Shown: positions 13,923 through 25,121 of the stretch, one piece after another | How positions within the stretch are numbered: position 1 is the stretch's first letter | How the letters are laid out: every line of letters begins with the position of its first letter | Source of the DNA: Mycteria americana | Taxonomy: Eukaryota > Chordata > Aves > Ciconiiformes > Ciconiidae | Assembly (NCBI RefSeq): GCF_035582795.1 | Contig: NC_134365.1 | Span: 131,231,577-131,295,576, forward strand | Length of the DNA: 64,000 nucleotides | Direction: 5' to 3' | Position numbers and translations under genes: made by a program | Notes under the pieces: generated by a model | What the model was told of the DNA's origin: nothing | Database searches by the model: none | Seen by the model: only the letters and a program-made list of their open reading frames with translations

Positions 13923-14315
13923 ACTGGAGCAGAGATTCCCCTTCAGCCCGTGGTGAAGGGTATGGTGAGGCAGGCTGTCCCCCTGCAGCCCATGGAGGTC
14001 CGCAGTGGAGAAGATATCCACCCTGCAGCCCATGGAGGACCCCACACCAGAGCAGGTGGATGGGCCCTGAAGGAAGCTGTGACCCCGTGGAGACCCCGCA
14101 CAGGAACTGAGGCCCTCTGGAGAGGAGCCCGTGCTGGAGCAGGTCTTCTAGCAGGACCTGTGGCCCTGCAGGGGACCCATGCTGGAGCAGTCTGTTCCTG
14201 AAGGACTGCACCCTGTGGAAAGGACCTAGGCTGGAGCAGTTTGTGAAGAACTGCAGACCATGTTGGGAAGTTTGGAAGGACCATCTCCCATGGGTGGGAC
14301 CCCACGCTGGAGCAG
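13923..14315 (+). repeat. degenerate tandem modules inside the LTR
   Basis: The decamer gctggagcag, usually preceded by an accc(a/c)(c/t)-type stretch, recurs at 14133, 14181, 14230 and 14306, with a variant (actggagcag) at 13923. The intervening text is also related (gcagcccatggagg twice near 13986 and 14023, ggaaggac and gaagaactgcag variants). The main modules are spaced 48-76 bp, so this part of the LTR expanded by duplication. Confidence 0.7.
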
Positions 14316-14512
14316 GGGGAGAATGTGAGGAGGAAGGAGCTGCAGAAATGAAGCGTTATAGACTGATCGCAACCTCCTTTCCCTGTTGCCCTGGGCTGCT
14401 CGGGGAGAGGAGGTAGAGAAGTTGAGCCTGGGAAGAAGGGAGAGGTAGGGGGAAGGTGTTTTTAGATTTGTTCTTATTTCTCATTATCTATCCTACTGTG
14501 ATTTTGATTTGC

Positions 14513-14518
14513 AATAAA
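14513..14518 (+). promoter_or_regulatory. LTR polyadenylation signal AATAAA
   Basis: Canonical hexamer located 173 bp before the 3' end of the LTR-like unit, as expected at the R/U5 boundary. Confidence 0.55.
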
Positions 14519-14738
14519 TTCAATTAATTTGCCTAAGTCAAGTCTGTTTTGCCCATGATGGTAACTGCTGAGTGATCTCCCTGTCCTTATCTTGATCCTC
14601 ATCATATTTTCTCCCCTTATCCTGTTGAGGAGGGTGAGTGATAGAGCGGCTTGATGGGCACCTGGCAGCCTGCCAAGGTCAACCCACCACATGAAAATAT
14701 AAAGAAAATCGATGATTCTACAGAAATAGCTCCACAAG

Positions 14739-14741
14739 AAA

Positions 14742-14772
<31 letters not shown>

Positions 14773-14774
14773 AA
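14739..14774 (+). repeat. (AAAT)n tetranucleotide repeat
   Basis: Nine units of AAAT begin 48 bp beyond the LTR-like element, then the sequence continues as ctccatag. Confidence 0.95.
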
Positions 14775-17269
14775 TCTCCATAGCAGCATGGATAGAGATA
14801 TGTGAAATAAGAGAATTATTCAGCAATCCAGCAAATCCAGTTAAAATCAGAAGCAAATATCTTCAGTGGTCTGTCCTCAAAACTTGTCTTGAAAGCTACC
14901 AGTATTGGTAACAGTTGCACAAAATAGCATCTCAGTAGCTCCACTACAGAGGAATGCCTCAGGAAACAAAAAAAACCAAACAACAAAACAAAGGGATAGT
15001 TTTATTTTTTGGAAATTCTTTGTGTGTTAATCCAGATCAGGAACTTTCTTAAGATACTCAAAATTCTTTTCAACAGAATCAAATCGTGTGACCAGAAAAA
15101 CATGGTACTTTTACATAATGGGAAGCAGGGAGGCCTAAATCATGTCTTGGAAAAGCTTGTCGGACAGAACAAGGTCAAAAAACCAACCCAAAAAAACCAC
15201 TGACTGTTGTTTCAAATACAAAGTGCAAGATTTACTAACATGTACTAGCTTTTTATCTCTTTTTCTTATATTACACTACTAATAATGCATCTTTTTTTCA
15301 ATTTGTGAATTAGCTGAGTCTCATTTTTAGATGGCACACAATAAATCTCATGCTTTGCTTTCTACTTTTTTGCTTGTAGTTGGCTGTTCTTTCAAACCCA
15401 TTAAAAGCACATTTCCAAATATTACTTGTGTTGTTGTTTTGTGCCTTCAGTTAATCCATAACCTGTCACGGTCTGATATTTTACATCAGAAGATGCTGCA
15501 GCCTTTGAGAAGCATATGTTTTAATTCATGTCCCTGTTCAGTTTTGTCTGGAAAAAGCTGAAGATTAGAGTTAAATTAGGTCAGTAGTTGGACTTAAAAT
15601 GCAGAAGAAACTACTGAAAATGCCTTTCTTATTTCTTTGGTCTCGATTAAGTCTACTGGTATAGAAATGAGGAGAAAATAACAGAGTTCAGAATAACATT
15701 CATGGGAAGTTTTGTGTGTAGGTGGTAAGTGATATTTTTTTCTTTCTCCACTGGTAAATTAAAAAAACAGCCTATCAATGATATCATACTATTGAGCTGA
15801 AGGCAGCTACTTTCTGTATACTTTTGAATATAATATAACATTAATTCTTTCCGACAAATCAAAAAAAGTTGAAATTGTATTATGATACAATTTTAACTCC
15901 TACGAACAAGGAGAGTGCCAAGGGTTGTCTAGGCTGTTTCAAATTCCTTGCTACCTATTTGAGGACAGAAGATACTACAGCCTTTGTACTTTACCTTAAA
16001 TACACAAGTAGATTGACTGTCTAAGAACTCATCTAACATTCATTTGGTTGCAAGCCAGATGATGCTTAGCAATGTTGAAGTTGTATGAGGTCTGTAGTCT
16101 CAAGTGGTCTACAGTCTCAAGTATTCAAAATTGTAAATTAGGCTTCTCTCGTCAAATTCACAAGACATTTACTATTAAATAGGGAAATATTTCAGGTGTC
16201 TCAACTTTTAGTATGTTCCTACTTAGTGTTTTCCAGATGGTTTTTGAAACCATAAATCATTTCCATAATCCATAATAATTTTTTTCTAAAAAGGGTGGTA
16301 AAATTATCCCAAAACATTACTTTCTGAGCATTTAAGCTTTAAGATATACTAAAAAATGTGTGAAACTCATTATAAGATTGTGAGAATTAACAACTTTCTG
16401 CCCTCATTTGCAGTGAACGTGAAGGAAGATCTGGGGAACACAGTGACTCATCTACATGAGTTAATTAAACGTTGCCTGTAGTGCTCTCTTATCTCACTCT
16501 CACATTATTAAAAGGATCTCTGGCATGATTTTCTCTGGGCCACCAAGGGCTCTCCTAGTCGGTGTCTGAGCAAGCCTGTGTGACTGTTCCTAATAGACAA
16601 TTTGGATAAGGCACCTCTTTTGGATGCCAAAAGAGTTTAATAGTATCAATGCACCAGTTGGCCCCAGGGCCAAAGAATGGGCCCAGTCACTGTTTAATTT
16701 GCTAGTTTCAAGGTGACCAACATGAGGAAGACTTGTGAAAATATATGTGGAAAAAGTATCAGGAAGAGCAGTAGACTTATTGGGAAAATCCCTTCCTCAA
16801 AAAGAATGAACAAAAACCTCACTAAAGAATGGAAGTAAGAGATACACACTTGCAAAGTAAACATAGAGGTCTCTATGGTCAGGTAAAATCAACACTGGCA
16901 AAAGTCAAGCTGAGTTAGATCTTGCAAATGAATTTACACCATAAAAATAATCATGTAAATAAACAAGAACAAGAAAAGACATCCCACCTCCACCCTCGCC
17001 CCTGCTACACAATAAGAAAGGAGCAAAGATTAAAGGCAGTGTTGGCATTAATCCAAATGTAAATCAAAGCTTTGTCTTTTTTCTGATATGATTGATGAAG
17101 GTCACTAGCCAACTATCCCAAAAGATAATGAGAAAGACAGTAGGCAAATGGAATTACTAAATCCAAGGCTCAAGTAAAACTCAATTTGGAGATATCCATC
17201 CCAGAGGTCTAAAAAACCTGCACATTAAATCTAGGTCAAACAGTAAGAATTGTTACTATATTTATGAAG
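14775..17269. other. gene-poor region; may include the 5' part of the ancient LINE
   Basis: AT-rich sequence with no recognised feature. Weak similarity to older CR1 sequence may begin around 16850. Confidence 0.5.
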
Positions 17270-18480
17270 TTGATAACTGTACCCCTTAGCTAAAGAATTG
17301 GAATTGCAGTACCTAGCTTTAAGAAATGGAGAAAAAGTGACAACTGAGTACAGATTCATTTATCTGACTTCAGCAGTATGCGGGATTTTGGAATATTTTA
17401 GAAGAGATCACTGAACGTTATGGAGGCAAATAAAAAGGAAGTTGAATAGTGTGGGTCTATCATCTGCGCATTGTGCAACACCATCCAGGTAAGGCCTCTG
17501 GTTTCTAGAAAAAGGAAATAAAATAGATCTAATCAATCCAGATTTCAGTAAAACATTTAATATGATGTTGCATGGGAAATTATTAGTCAATAAAGATAAA
17601 TTGATAAAAGAATAGATAAAGGAGATTATGTTGGATTATGTTGAAAAGAAAATATTTCAGGCAGGAGAGGCTGGTAATAGAGCTCTTCTTAGATCAGTCT
17701 TGTGGACAGTCTTATCATCAGTGCCTTTGCTTTTAGCTGTGCTAAGGAAAAGTTCTGATTCACGACTTTGGGATGCACTGTCAATAAATAAGTCTAAGAA
17801 TAATATGCGCAAACATCAGAAGACCTTAAGACTTAACTAAGGGCTGGAAATTGATGAGGGATTATAACAACTGCCTCCAAAAAAGAACCACCAAAAAAAC
17901 CCCTCAACCCCAAACCCTTACGTACAGAGTTCATAGTTCATCATGAGGCAATTCTGAGCCATTGTTCTAGACATCCATAAAAAAAAGATTATTGTAGTCA
18001 GGAAAAATATGTTCAAAATAGAGATAGACGTATCAGGGACATTTTACAAAGCCTTGGTGGAAGATTTCTTGCAGATTGTTAACAGGATACTGCAGGCTCA
18101 ACCATATTCAAGAAAGATGTTTTCAAACCAGAACCATCTTGGAAAAACCTTAATTATGCTGAGGGGGAAGACTATTATGGGGAGACTAGACTAGCTTTTC
18201 TCATTTATCTTAGCAAGAAAAAAGGTTGAGAAGAACATGGATGATACCTAATACTCTCTTACTTTGTGTGTAAACACAAAGAATGAGATACTTATTTGAG
18301 CATAGAAACAACATTGGCACAGAAACAATACATTTAGGATAAATGTTTAATGACTTCTGAACAGTAGAAAGTGATGGTCTGGAACAATATATCTAAGAGA
18401 AAAATAAGAACAAAAATTATTTGGATTTAAGCTTAAGAAAAGTACCACATTGGGTACTTACAGCAAGGACTGGACTTGAC
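17270..18480 (+). mobile_element. decayed ancient CR1-type LINE (reverse transcriptase relic)
   Basis: This 1.2-kb region is colinear with the RT and 3' part of old reptile/turtle-type CR1 ORF2. Readable blocks in one frame are: DFSKTF (17541-17558, from DFSKAF); a following ATGGGAAATTATTAGT stretch (family: H-G-x-L-L-V); LLRSVLWTVLS (about 17680-17712, from VPQGSVLGPILF); and KSSDSRLW at 17748-17771, where the catalytic FADD has become SSDS (17751-17762). Upstream, 17320-17400 matches the segment encoding the KKGxxxDPxNYRPVSL part of RT. Downstream, 18180-18240 resembles the segment encoding GLFSLxKRRLRGD. Many stops and indels show great age. The boundaries are approximate; similarity may extend upstream to about 16850. 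Confidence 0.68.
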
Positions 18481-21400
18481 AGCCAGTAGTGTTTGTCCTA
18501 GTGCAATATTTATAGGACTGTCCTTTATCTCTACTCAGTGGCACCTTCTAAGAGCTATCTGAAGCAGGCACCAAGCCTTTTTTGGATTTGTCTGGCCTTC
18601 TTTCATGGCGTGTCTTTTTCATAACTAATAGAGGAGATTTACACTTCTACTCCACAGCTTCGCAACTTATTTTCTACTATGGCCACATCCTACAACATGT
18701 TTTAAGACAACAAGGATCTCAAAGAGAGAAAATATTTTCCGAGAAATAATTTCCCAATTGAAGGAAGAGTGGGAAAATTACTTCATACCCACTGTAAATT
18801 CATTCTTAGTTCTGGGAAGATGGTGAAGCTCTCTCCCTCCTACAGTTAAGTCACATACAAGTAGGAGTCAGGAGGAAAACCAAATTCTTTTCTGCTGTTT
18901 CTGAGTGGATATTTTTTTATCAAGACTAATATAAGGATGAACAGTTGCATAAATTCCCGATCTGCATGCATAATCTCTCCAGGAACAGAGCTATCTTTTT
19001 CCACATTGAAATAAAAGGTCCATACTACTATCACTTGTGCTCCACATTATGCTGATGTATAAAGCATATTAAGCAGCAAATCTTAAAAAGTATCTACTTA
19101 AAGTTAATTCAGCTTCAGATCACAACAGTTGCTGTAAAGTGGTCTATGTAAGGTTGAAGGCCAGACCTCATTTCTTAGCCCCACAGGACAATCTCTGAAG
19201 GGAACCTCCAGCAACTGGCATTTTATTTTAGCAAGAAAACAGAAATCGAGGATAGGATATCCTTCTAGTTTTTAAGTCTGATGGCTTTTGTCACTTTTGA
19301 ATCAAATCCTTGATGGTATTTAAATATTTGCTTAAAAGAATTTCCACTTCTCCCATTTTTAATTAAAAGTTATAAAATGCATTATTTATCCAGGAGATTA
19401 GATCAGAGCCATTCCATCCTATTTACAACAAAGAGAGCTTGTAATAAGTCCTTGAAACCCCTTCTAATCTATTATATAAATATTTATTTAATCAGTTTAA
19501 AAATGCTAATTATTTACCAGAGAGACTGAGACAACTTCTACAAAGTTACTATGGATGAAAACATAATTTTTGAGGGTTTTTTGAAAGTATCATGTACTTA
19601 ATAGCTTGAAACAGTTCCTTTATAAGATGCTCAAATCTTTTTGGCAAATGCATATTTAGGTTGCTATCTTTTTATTGTATTTCATTTAGCTATAATCTAA
19701 GTAGATTTTTCCAGACATCTATTGATTACATTAATTGCTAATTAACTGTTTGCTTAGAAGTGTATATTCTGTGATTTCAATCATTAGAAGAAATGCTGCT
19801 CTTCACTATTACTTACAATTTCAAACTAGTCTCTGCTTTCATACCATCACATCCTCACTTTTGAATACCCAAACAAATACACAGTCCTTCACTTTATAAC
19901 CAATTTTCCATAATGAGAATGTCCTCTTAGATGTATTAAAACAAGCAGGATATCAAAAGCAAAAACTATCTTCCCAGAAAACAGCAAAATAATGTAATGT
20001 ATTGATAGTACACGAAATACTATGGCCAAGTAGAGAATATAATCGGTAATTACGTTCAGATGAGTTTTGGAAGTTAACTTGGAGGAAGTCACCTGTTGCA
20101 GTAGGGAGTGTAGAGGTGGCTGAACTACCACTGCATGGAGGAGTTCAAACGGTGTGGCTCAACATTGTCTCTCTCTCTCATCTGTCTGAGGCCAGAAATG
20201 GGGACCAAGCAAGGCCTGGTGGAGGCAACAAGGAATTTACCATGTAGGATGAGATGTCAACCAGCATAGGAGGAATAGCTCTTTTTCTTGCATCCTCTTT
20301 CATGGTATGTTCCTCCTTTAGTGCTTTTGTATTCCTTCCATTCACTCCAGTACATGTGGTGGTACTATGAAGTGCAGGATGACGCTCGCTGGAGAACAAA
20401 AACTTGTGGTTGCTGTTGGCAGTGCATCCAGTGCTGCTGACAGAGAAGCCACAATATATTCCCACATCAAATATTTGGGCTATGTTGCTTCTGACAGCTC
20501 TCTTCTCCATGGCCAATACTAGATCTGATGATAGTCAACACCTAATTTCTCAAGACAGAAATGAAAGTGCCGTATAAAGCAATCATAAAGGGCACAAGCT
20601 TTGTCCTAGCTTTACCTGGCTCAGTGCATATTCCTTTGCAATATAAGTATGGAGAACATACTAAACTGGTTAAGTTTCATCAGCTTTCATACCCCAGAAG
20701 AATAGCTATTTGATTTTGTGGCATGTGTATTGCTTTAAAAGAATGAACCCATTCTGAATGTAACTGGAAAGTAGAGCACTTTAAAGATCTCTGGCTAATT
20801 TTCTAGAGCCTGTTTTTCTATCTCTAGACAAAGCATTTAGACATCACTTCTACGTTACTGTTTTATCTCCTCTGTCTGGATGTTAGCATTATTCTTAGTA
20901 CTGTAGTTCCTGTTCTGCTGAAAAATATGCCTACTATTCCTTTTACTTTTGACATTTGCTTTCTCTGAGCTTTGAAACTAACCTGTGTGTAATCCATGAG
21001 TCTATTTCAGGTGAGGATGTGTTTCCCAGACCTTTTGGAGAGATTTTGAAAACCTAAACTGCAATTACTGATCTACCTTGCATTGTAATGTCTCTTTTTC
21101 TTATTCTCAGCATCACCTTTTGTAGTATATGACTATCAGGGTGTCTTTTGTGATTATTAGCAGGTTGTTTAACAGAAGACCTTGTATATAGTCCTCCAGT
21201 TGAATTAAAACAGCTCTTTACTTATAAACAACAGCTTTATTTGCACTTCAGTGGATACCATAAATACCTGAGCATTTAAAGTTATGTGTGTATTACTTCA
21301 AATGACAGTCTGATCTCCCTGATGCAGTAGTAAACACATAGGCTCACAAGCGTGTGAATAGTTGCATTTCACAGCTCTGTTCAAGAACCTATGTTTCAAT

Positions 21401-23309
21401 TACAGATACCACACTGAATTCCTAAGAAGGCAAACCTAGTACTTATAAGATGCATATTTCTTCATTAATTACAAAATTCAATTATCTATGCAAAATAAAG
21501 TAAATATGAAAAAAAGAACAAATAATAAAGCACGTTGAGAAAAATACAAAGAGGAAATAAGTACTCATAAAAGAGAGGGAAAAATCTGTAATCTAATCAA
21601 TGAATGAAATTTATTATAATAATAATCTGGTGATTCAAAAGACCCTCGAAAGCAGAGGTAGTTTCTTACACTCAGGAACTTTGTTTCCAGTATTTGAGTT
21701 ACAGCATGCTGAAAGGGAGGCCTGGGTGAGGATGAGAACTCATAGCAGAAGAAAAGAAAACAAGAATGATTCTGTGATTTTGTCAGGAAACATCCATCAT
21801 GAAATGTAAAGTTCCAGATAACCACCCTATGTGGTGCAAGTCAGGAGTCTCCAAGAAAGATTTCCAGGTGTACTCTAAGTATTTTGATCCGTACTGGAGA
21901 TTGTTGGTGCTTTTTCTCTTTCTGTTTGTTTGCCTCTGTCTGTGTCTTTCTCTCTATTGATTTATCTTTTGGAACTAGGACTCTAGAGTGCTCTTCCAAA
22001 CAATCTTCTTGTTTACTTACTTTTTCCTGTGGTTGTCTCTCTTCAAGCGTGCAGCCTTATGTGGTTTTACAGTCTGTTTACATATGCATAATTTTGGGAA
22101 GGAATACCAGCAATTAATAACATTTCTGCATTCATACTTGCCTCCGTCATGAGTCTAAAAACTGCAAGGAATGCAGAGTAATGCATTAAAGAATAGAGCC
22201 CTTTTTGGTTTTGAAATTTTTTTATTAATGTCTGTTTAATAGCAATATTTAAAAAATGTAACTAAATATACATAAATATTTTTTGAATTTACAGTGGATA
22301 CCATATTTCTGTGCACTTGACATGCTGGTAGTTGAGTAATCATAACTCTTACGATGTCTAACAGAATGCTAAATGCATTTTCTGCCACCATACCAGGCCA
22401 AAGAATCATGTTGATATTGGTGAAACCATGATCATTTAATCAGATGATCTTACTGATATTTTGTATAGCAAAGATAAAAATCTCATGAGAAGTAGATGCA
22501 CTTCAAAAAGGTGACATCTGTAGAAACAATCTTTTGTAATATAGGTCACCGTGACTCCAGGCTCCAGACTGCAGGTGCAGAATACAGTGGTTATACTAAA
22601 AAGGTATTTAAATATGAGTTGCTGCAGGTAAACCGATCCAGTTGTCATGTCTTAAAAGTCTTGTGATACTCATGAGCTACAAAGACACAGGGTGGTCTAT
22701 GGGCTGAGCCTCTGGAGAAAGAAGATCTCTAGCTCTTTTGCCAACTTAAGCTCTAGCTACGGCATACGATCAGCCTTTGTAAGAGCTGCTGTGAACTGGT
22801 GCCTGTCCCTTATTGCAAGGCCCCAAATTCTTGTGTCACAGAGGTTCACATTTGGAGCAATTCCACTGGAATCTGAGGGGATACACAACTTAAAAAAAAA
22901 TGAAAAAGTGGAAACAAGTTCAATGTTTCTTGCATCTTTCAGAGAGTTGAGGAGAAGAGGGTCTTGATAGAAAAGTCAAAAAGGTGATTGCAGTTCGTGC
23001 GACTGGTATAACATGGGTATAAACCCATTGCCTTGGATAATGACACTCCTGATTTATGACACTGCAGTTGAGAAGAGAACCACAGAGCTTACAGTCCGTT
23101 CAGAAAACCAAGGATGGAATTTGTCCTCACCCAGGCATGATGTCATATTCAACAAACTTGAAAAAGAAAAGCATTCATCCAGGTTTTCAGTAATGCTTTT
23201 TTAGACATTTTCTTGTTAGCTTTCATTTGTACAATGACAACATTGCTGTGATTTGAGCTACTTCTGTTCCACTACTGTTCCTGTATCAATCAGGGTCTTC
23301 CACGCTGCT

Positions 23310-23331
23310 CACACACACCACACACACACAC
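23310..23331 (+). repeat. (CA)n microsatellite, interrupted
   Basis: A short CA run with one CC interruption. Confidence 0.9.
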
Positions 23332-23674
23332 TGTTAAAAAAAATTATTCACTACCATGTTACTCTATTCCCCCGTCACCCTGTGGTTCCAGTGGAGCTAA
23401 ACAGTCATAAAACTGGGGCAATGCAGTAGTAAATCAAACACATATGCATGCACCCACACAAGCACACAAAATCTTTCCCTCAGAGAGTTATGAGACTGCA
23501 CTACTTTCTTTACTATGAGTAAATACAGAACCCTTCATGTTTTCAAGAAAAAAGAATACGCATAGAATACGTACATCCCTAAGAAATAAAACAGCAGAAC
23601 AAGAGGAAACAACAAGAAAGAAAATATTAATGAAGGGATATTTACTATTAAAAGTATTCTTAAGCAAAAGGTCA

Positions 23675-23755
23675 GGTTCTCAGCTGGTGTAAGCTGGAGC
23701 AGCTCCATTGCCTCCAGTGGAGCTGTGCCAGTTTATCCCATGCGTATGCTCTGGC
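23675..23755 (+). repeat. imperfect palindrome, ancient repeat relic (cagctggtgtaa type)
   Basis: The left arm ctcagctggtgtaagctgga plus gcagctccattg pairs with the right arm agtggagctgtgccagttta plus tcccatg around a centre near 23711. The arm text follows a palindromic amniote repeat I recall, in which cagctggtgtaaat...agctccattgacttc is mirrored by gaagtcaatggagct. The formal name is unknown to me. Confidence 0.5.
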
Positions 23756-25051
23756 CCAGTATGTCCTGTAAGTCAAATCACTGAACTGGAATCTTCAAAA
23801 CCTTCCCTATCACGCTGTTAAATTTGTATTGCTATTGGCAACAATTTCTTTTAAAAAAAGTTTGCATACGCAAATTATTCACATTGCTTTATTTTTTCTT
23901 TGTCAGTTCACAAAAAAAGTATTTCAAGTTGTCATAACCTTGCATTTAGCCAGTGAAAGAGTATCCTTGAAAGGAGAACATTTTTTTACAAACTGGACAC
24001 ATACCCTGTTTATTTGTCTCTAAATTTTGCACACCATAAAGCAAGTAGGGTTTTATGTTTTGTTTTAAAACTTTCTTCAGATATTATTATACAAAAATAT
24101 TCATATGCAAGTAATAAAGATTTTTTTTAAACATCCAACTTTTTTAAACCTAAAGCAAAGTCACACCAAAAGGGTTTTTTTTATTTGTTTTTGTGGTTTT
24201 TTTAATCTAGACAAAGTACGCCTTGTGCTTTAACAAACCTATGGCATCATGTGCTCTTTACAAGGATTCTAGTGAATATGCTCATGTGTTGTTATTCATT
24301 AAATAATGCAAAACTTGCCTATTTTTGTGGATTTTATTTCCCTTAGTCTTCTTTTTTTCCCCTCTGTGTTATTTATATTTGTGTATATGTGTGGAAAAGT
24401 TAAGGCAAGTGCAATCAAAGTTACAAAAAACAGTATTTCTATTGCTAACATGTGCAGCATTCATATTTAGTGAGTGATGTCTTTTCTCCTGTAAGAATAA
24501 AAACTGATGAAAATACAAAAATGTTTAATATGTTATAGTTGTTACAATAAGCTGTTCAGTTTTATATACCACACTTGGTGAATTTTCCAAAGGTTAGGAT
24601 AACATAAAACATGTCCTTTCTAAAGTAACATACACTGAAACTAGGTAACATTTTGATCACACTCTCTTGCTGCTCTGTAATGTGTATAGTATTACTACAA
24701 AAATGCAGTTGCTTTTAGCTATGACCCATCTAATTTTTTTAAAAAATAAATATAAGTTAATCTCTTTAGGTAAAATATTTAATATACAGTAGGCATAAAT
24801 ATAGCTTGATGTATCTCTACTTCACTTTAATGCTTCTACTTTAACTTCAGTGATTTTGCACAAAGTGTATAAAGTAAGAGGCATATTTTCCAGTTTTTAG
24901 TCATATCTGTAGCCTTAAAGAAAGCTTTGATAAGAATGCATATGTTAATCTATGGTTTATATGGCAATAGTAATGAACATTTGGAAAAGACAATGATGCT
25001 GAATCTCCAATTAAATTATAGAATAACCAGAAATCCATGTTCACAAATTCT

Positions 25052-25121
25052 GGGCCTGATTCTGCTATTTTTTGCACCAGTTATGCTCAGCATTAATTCT
25101 GCTGACTTGAATGGAATTATT
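25052..25121 (+). repeat. ancient palindromic repeat relic (gggcctgattctg type)
   Basis: It begins gggcctgattctgctatttt and continues to cattaattctgctgacttga then atggaatta. This follows the half-palindromic pattern of the old amniote repeat beginning ggcctgattctgctctcact and running into a gtaactccattgacttcaatgga core. Confidence 0.45.

Larger units (their letters stand above)
13623..14691 (+). mobile_element. solo-LTR-like element of an avian endogenous retrovirus
   Basis: This 1.07-kb unit starts TGTATTGGG and ends CCACCACA, so it has the TG...CA ends of an LTR. It has an LTR-like promoter order on the plus strand: CCAAT at 13762-13766, a TATA-like tatttaag at 13798-13805, and a polyadenylation signal AATAAA at 14513-14518, followed by about 170 bp of U5-like sequence. 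Between them lies a GC-rich region built from degenerate repeats of the module gctggagcag. I recall closely similar elements as abundant in bird genomes. The flanking pentamers TGGAA and TGAAA are similar but not identical, which may be a decayed target-site duplication. No gag, pol or env sequence is adjacent, so it looks like a solo LTR. The retroviral class is unassigned. Confidence 0.75.

Noticed and set aside
13719..14305. Overlapping open frames on both strands at 13.7-14.3 kb
   Set aside because: They fall inside the GC-rich repetitive part of the LTR; the Leu/Gly/Pro-rich text arises from the repeat modules.
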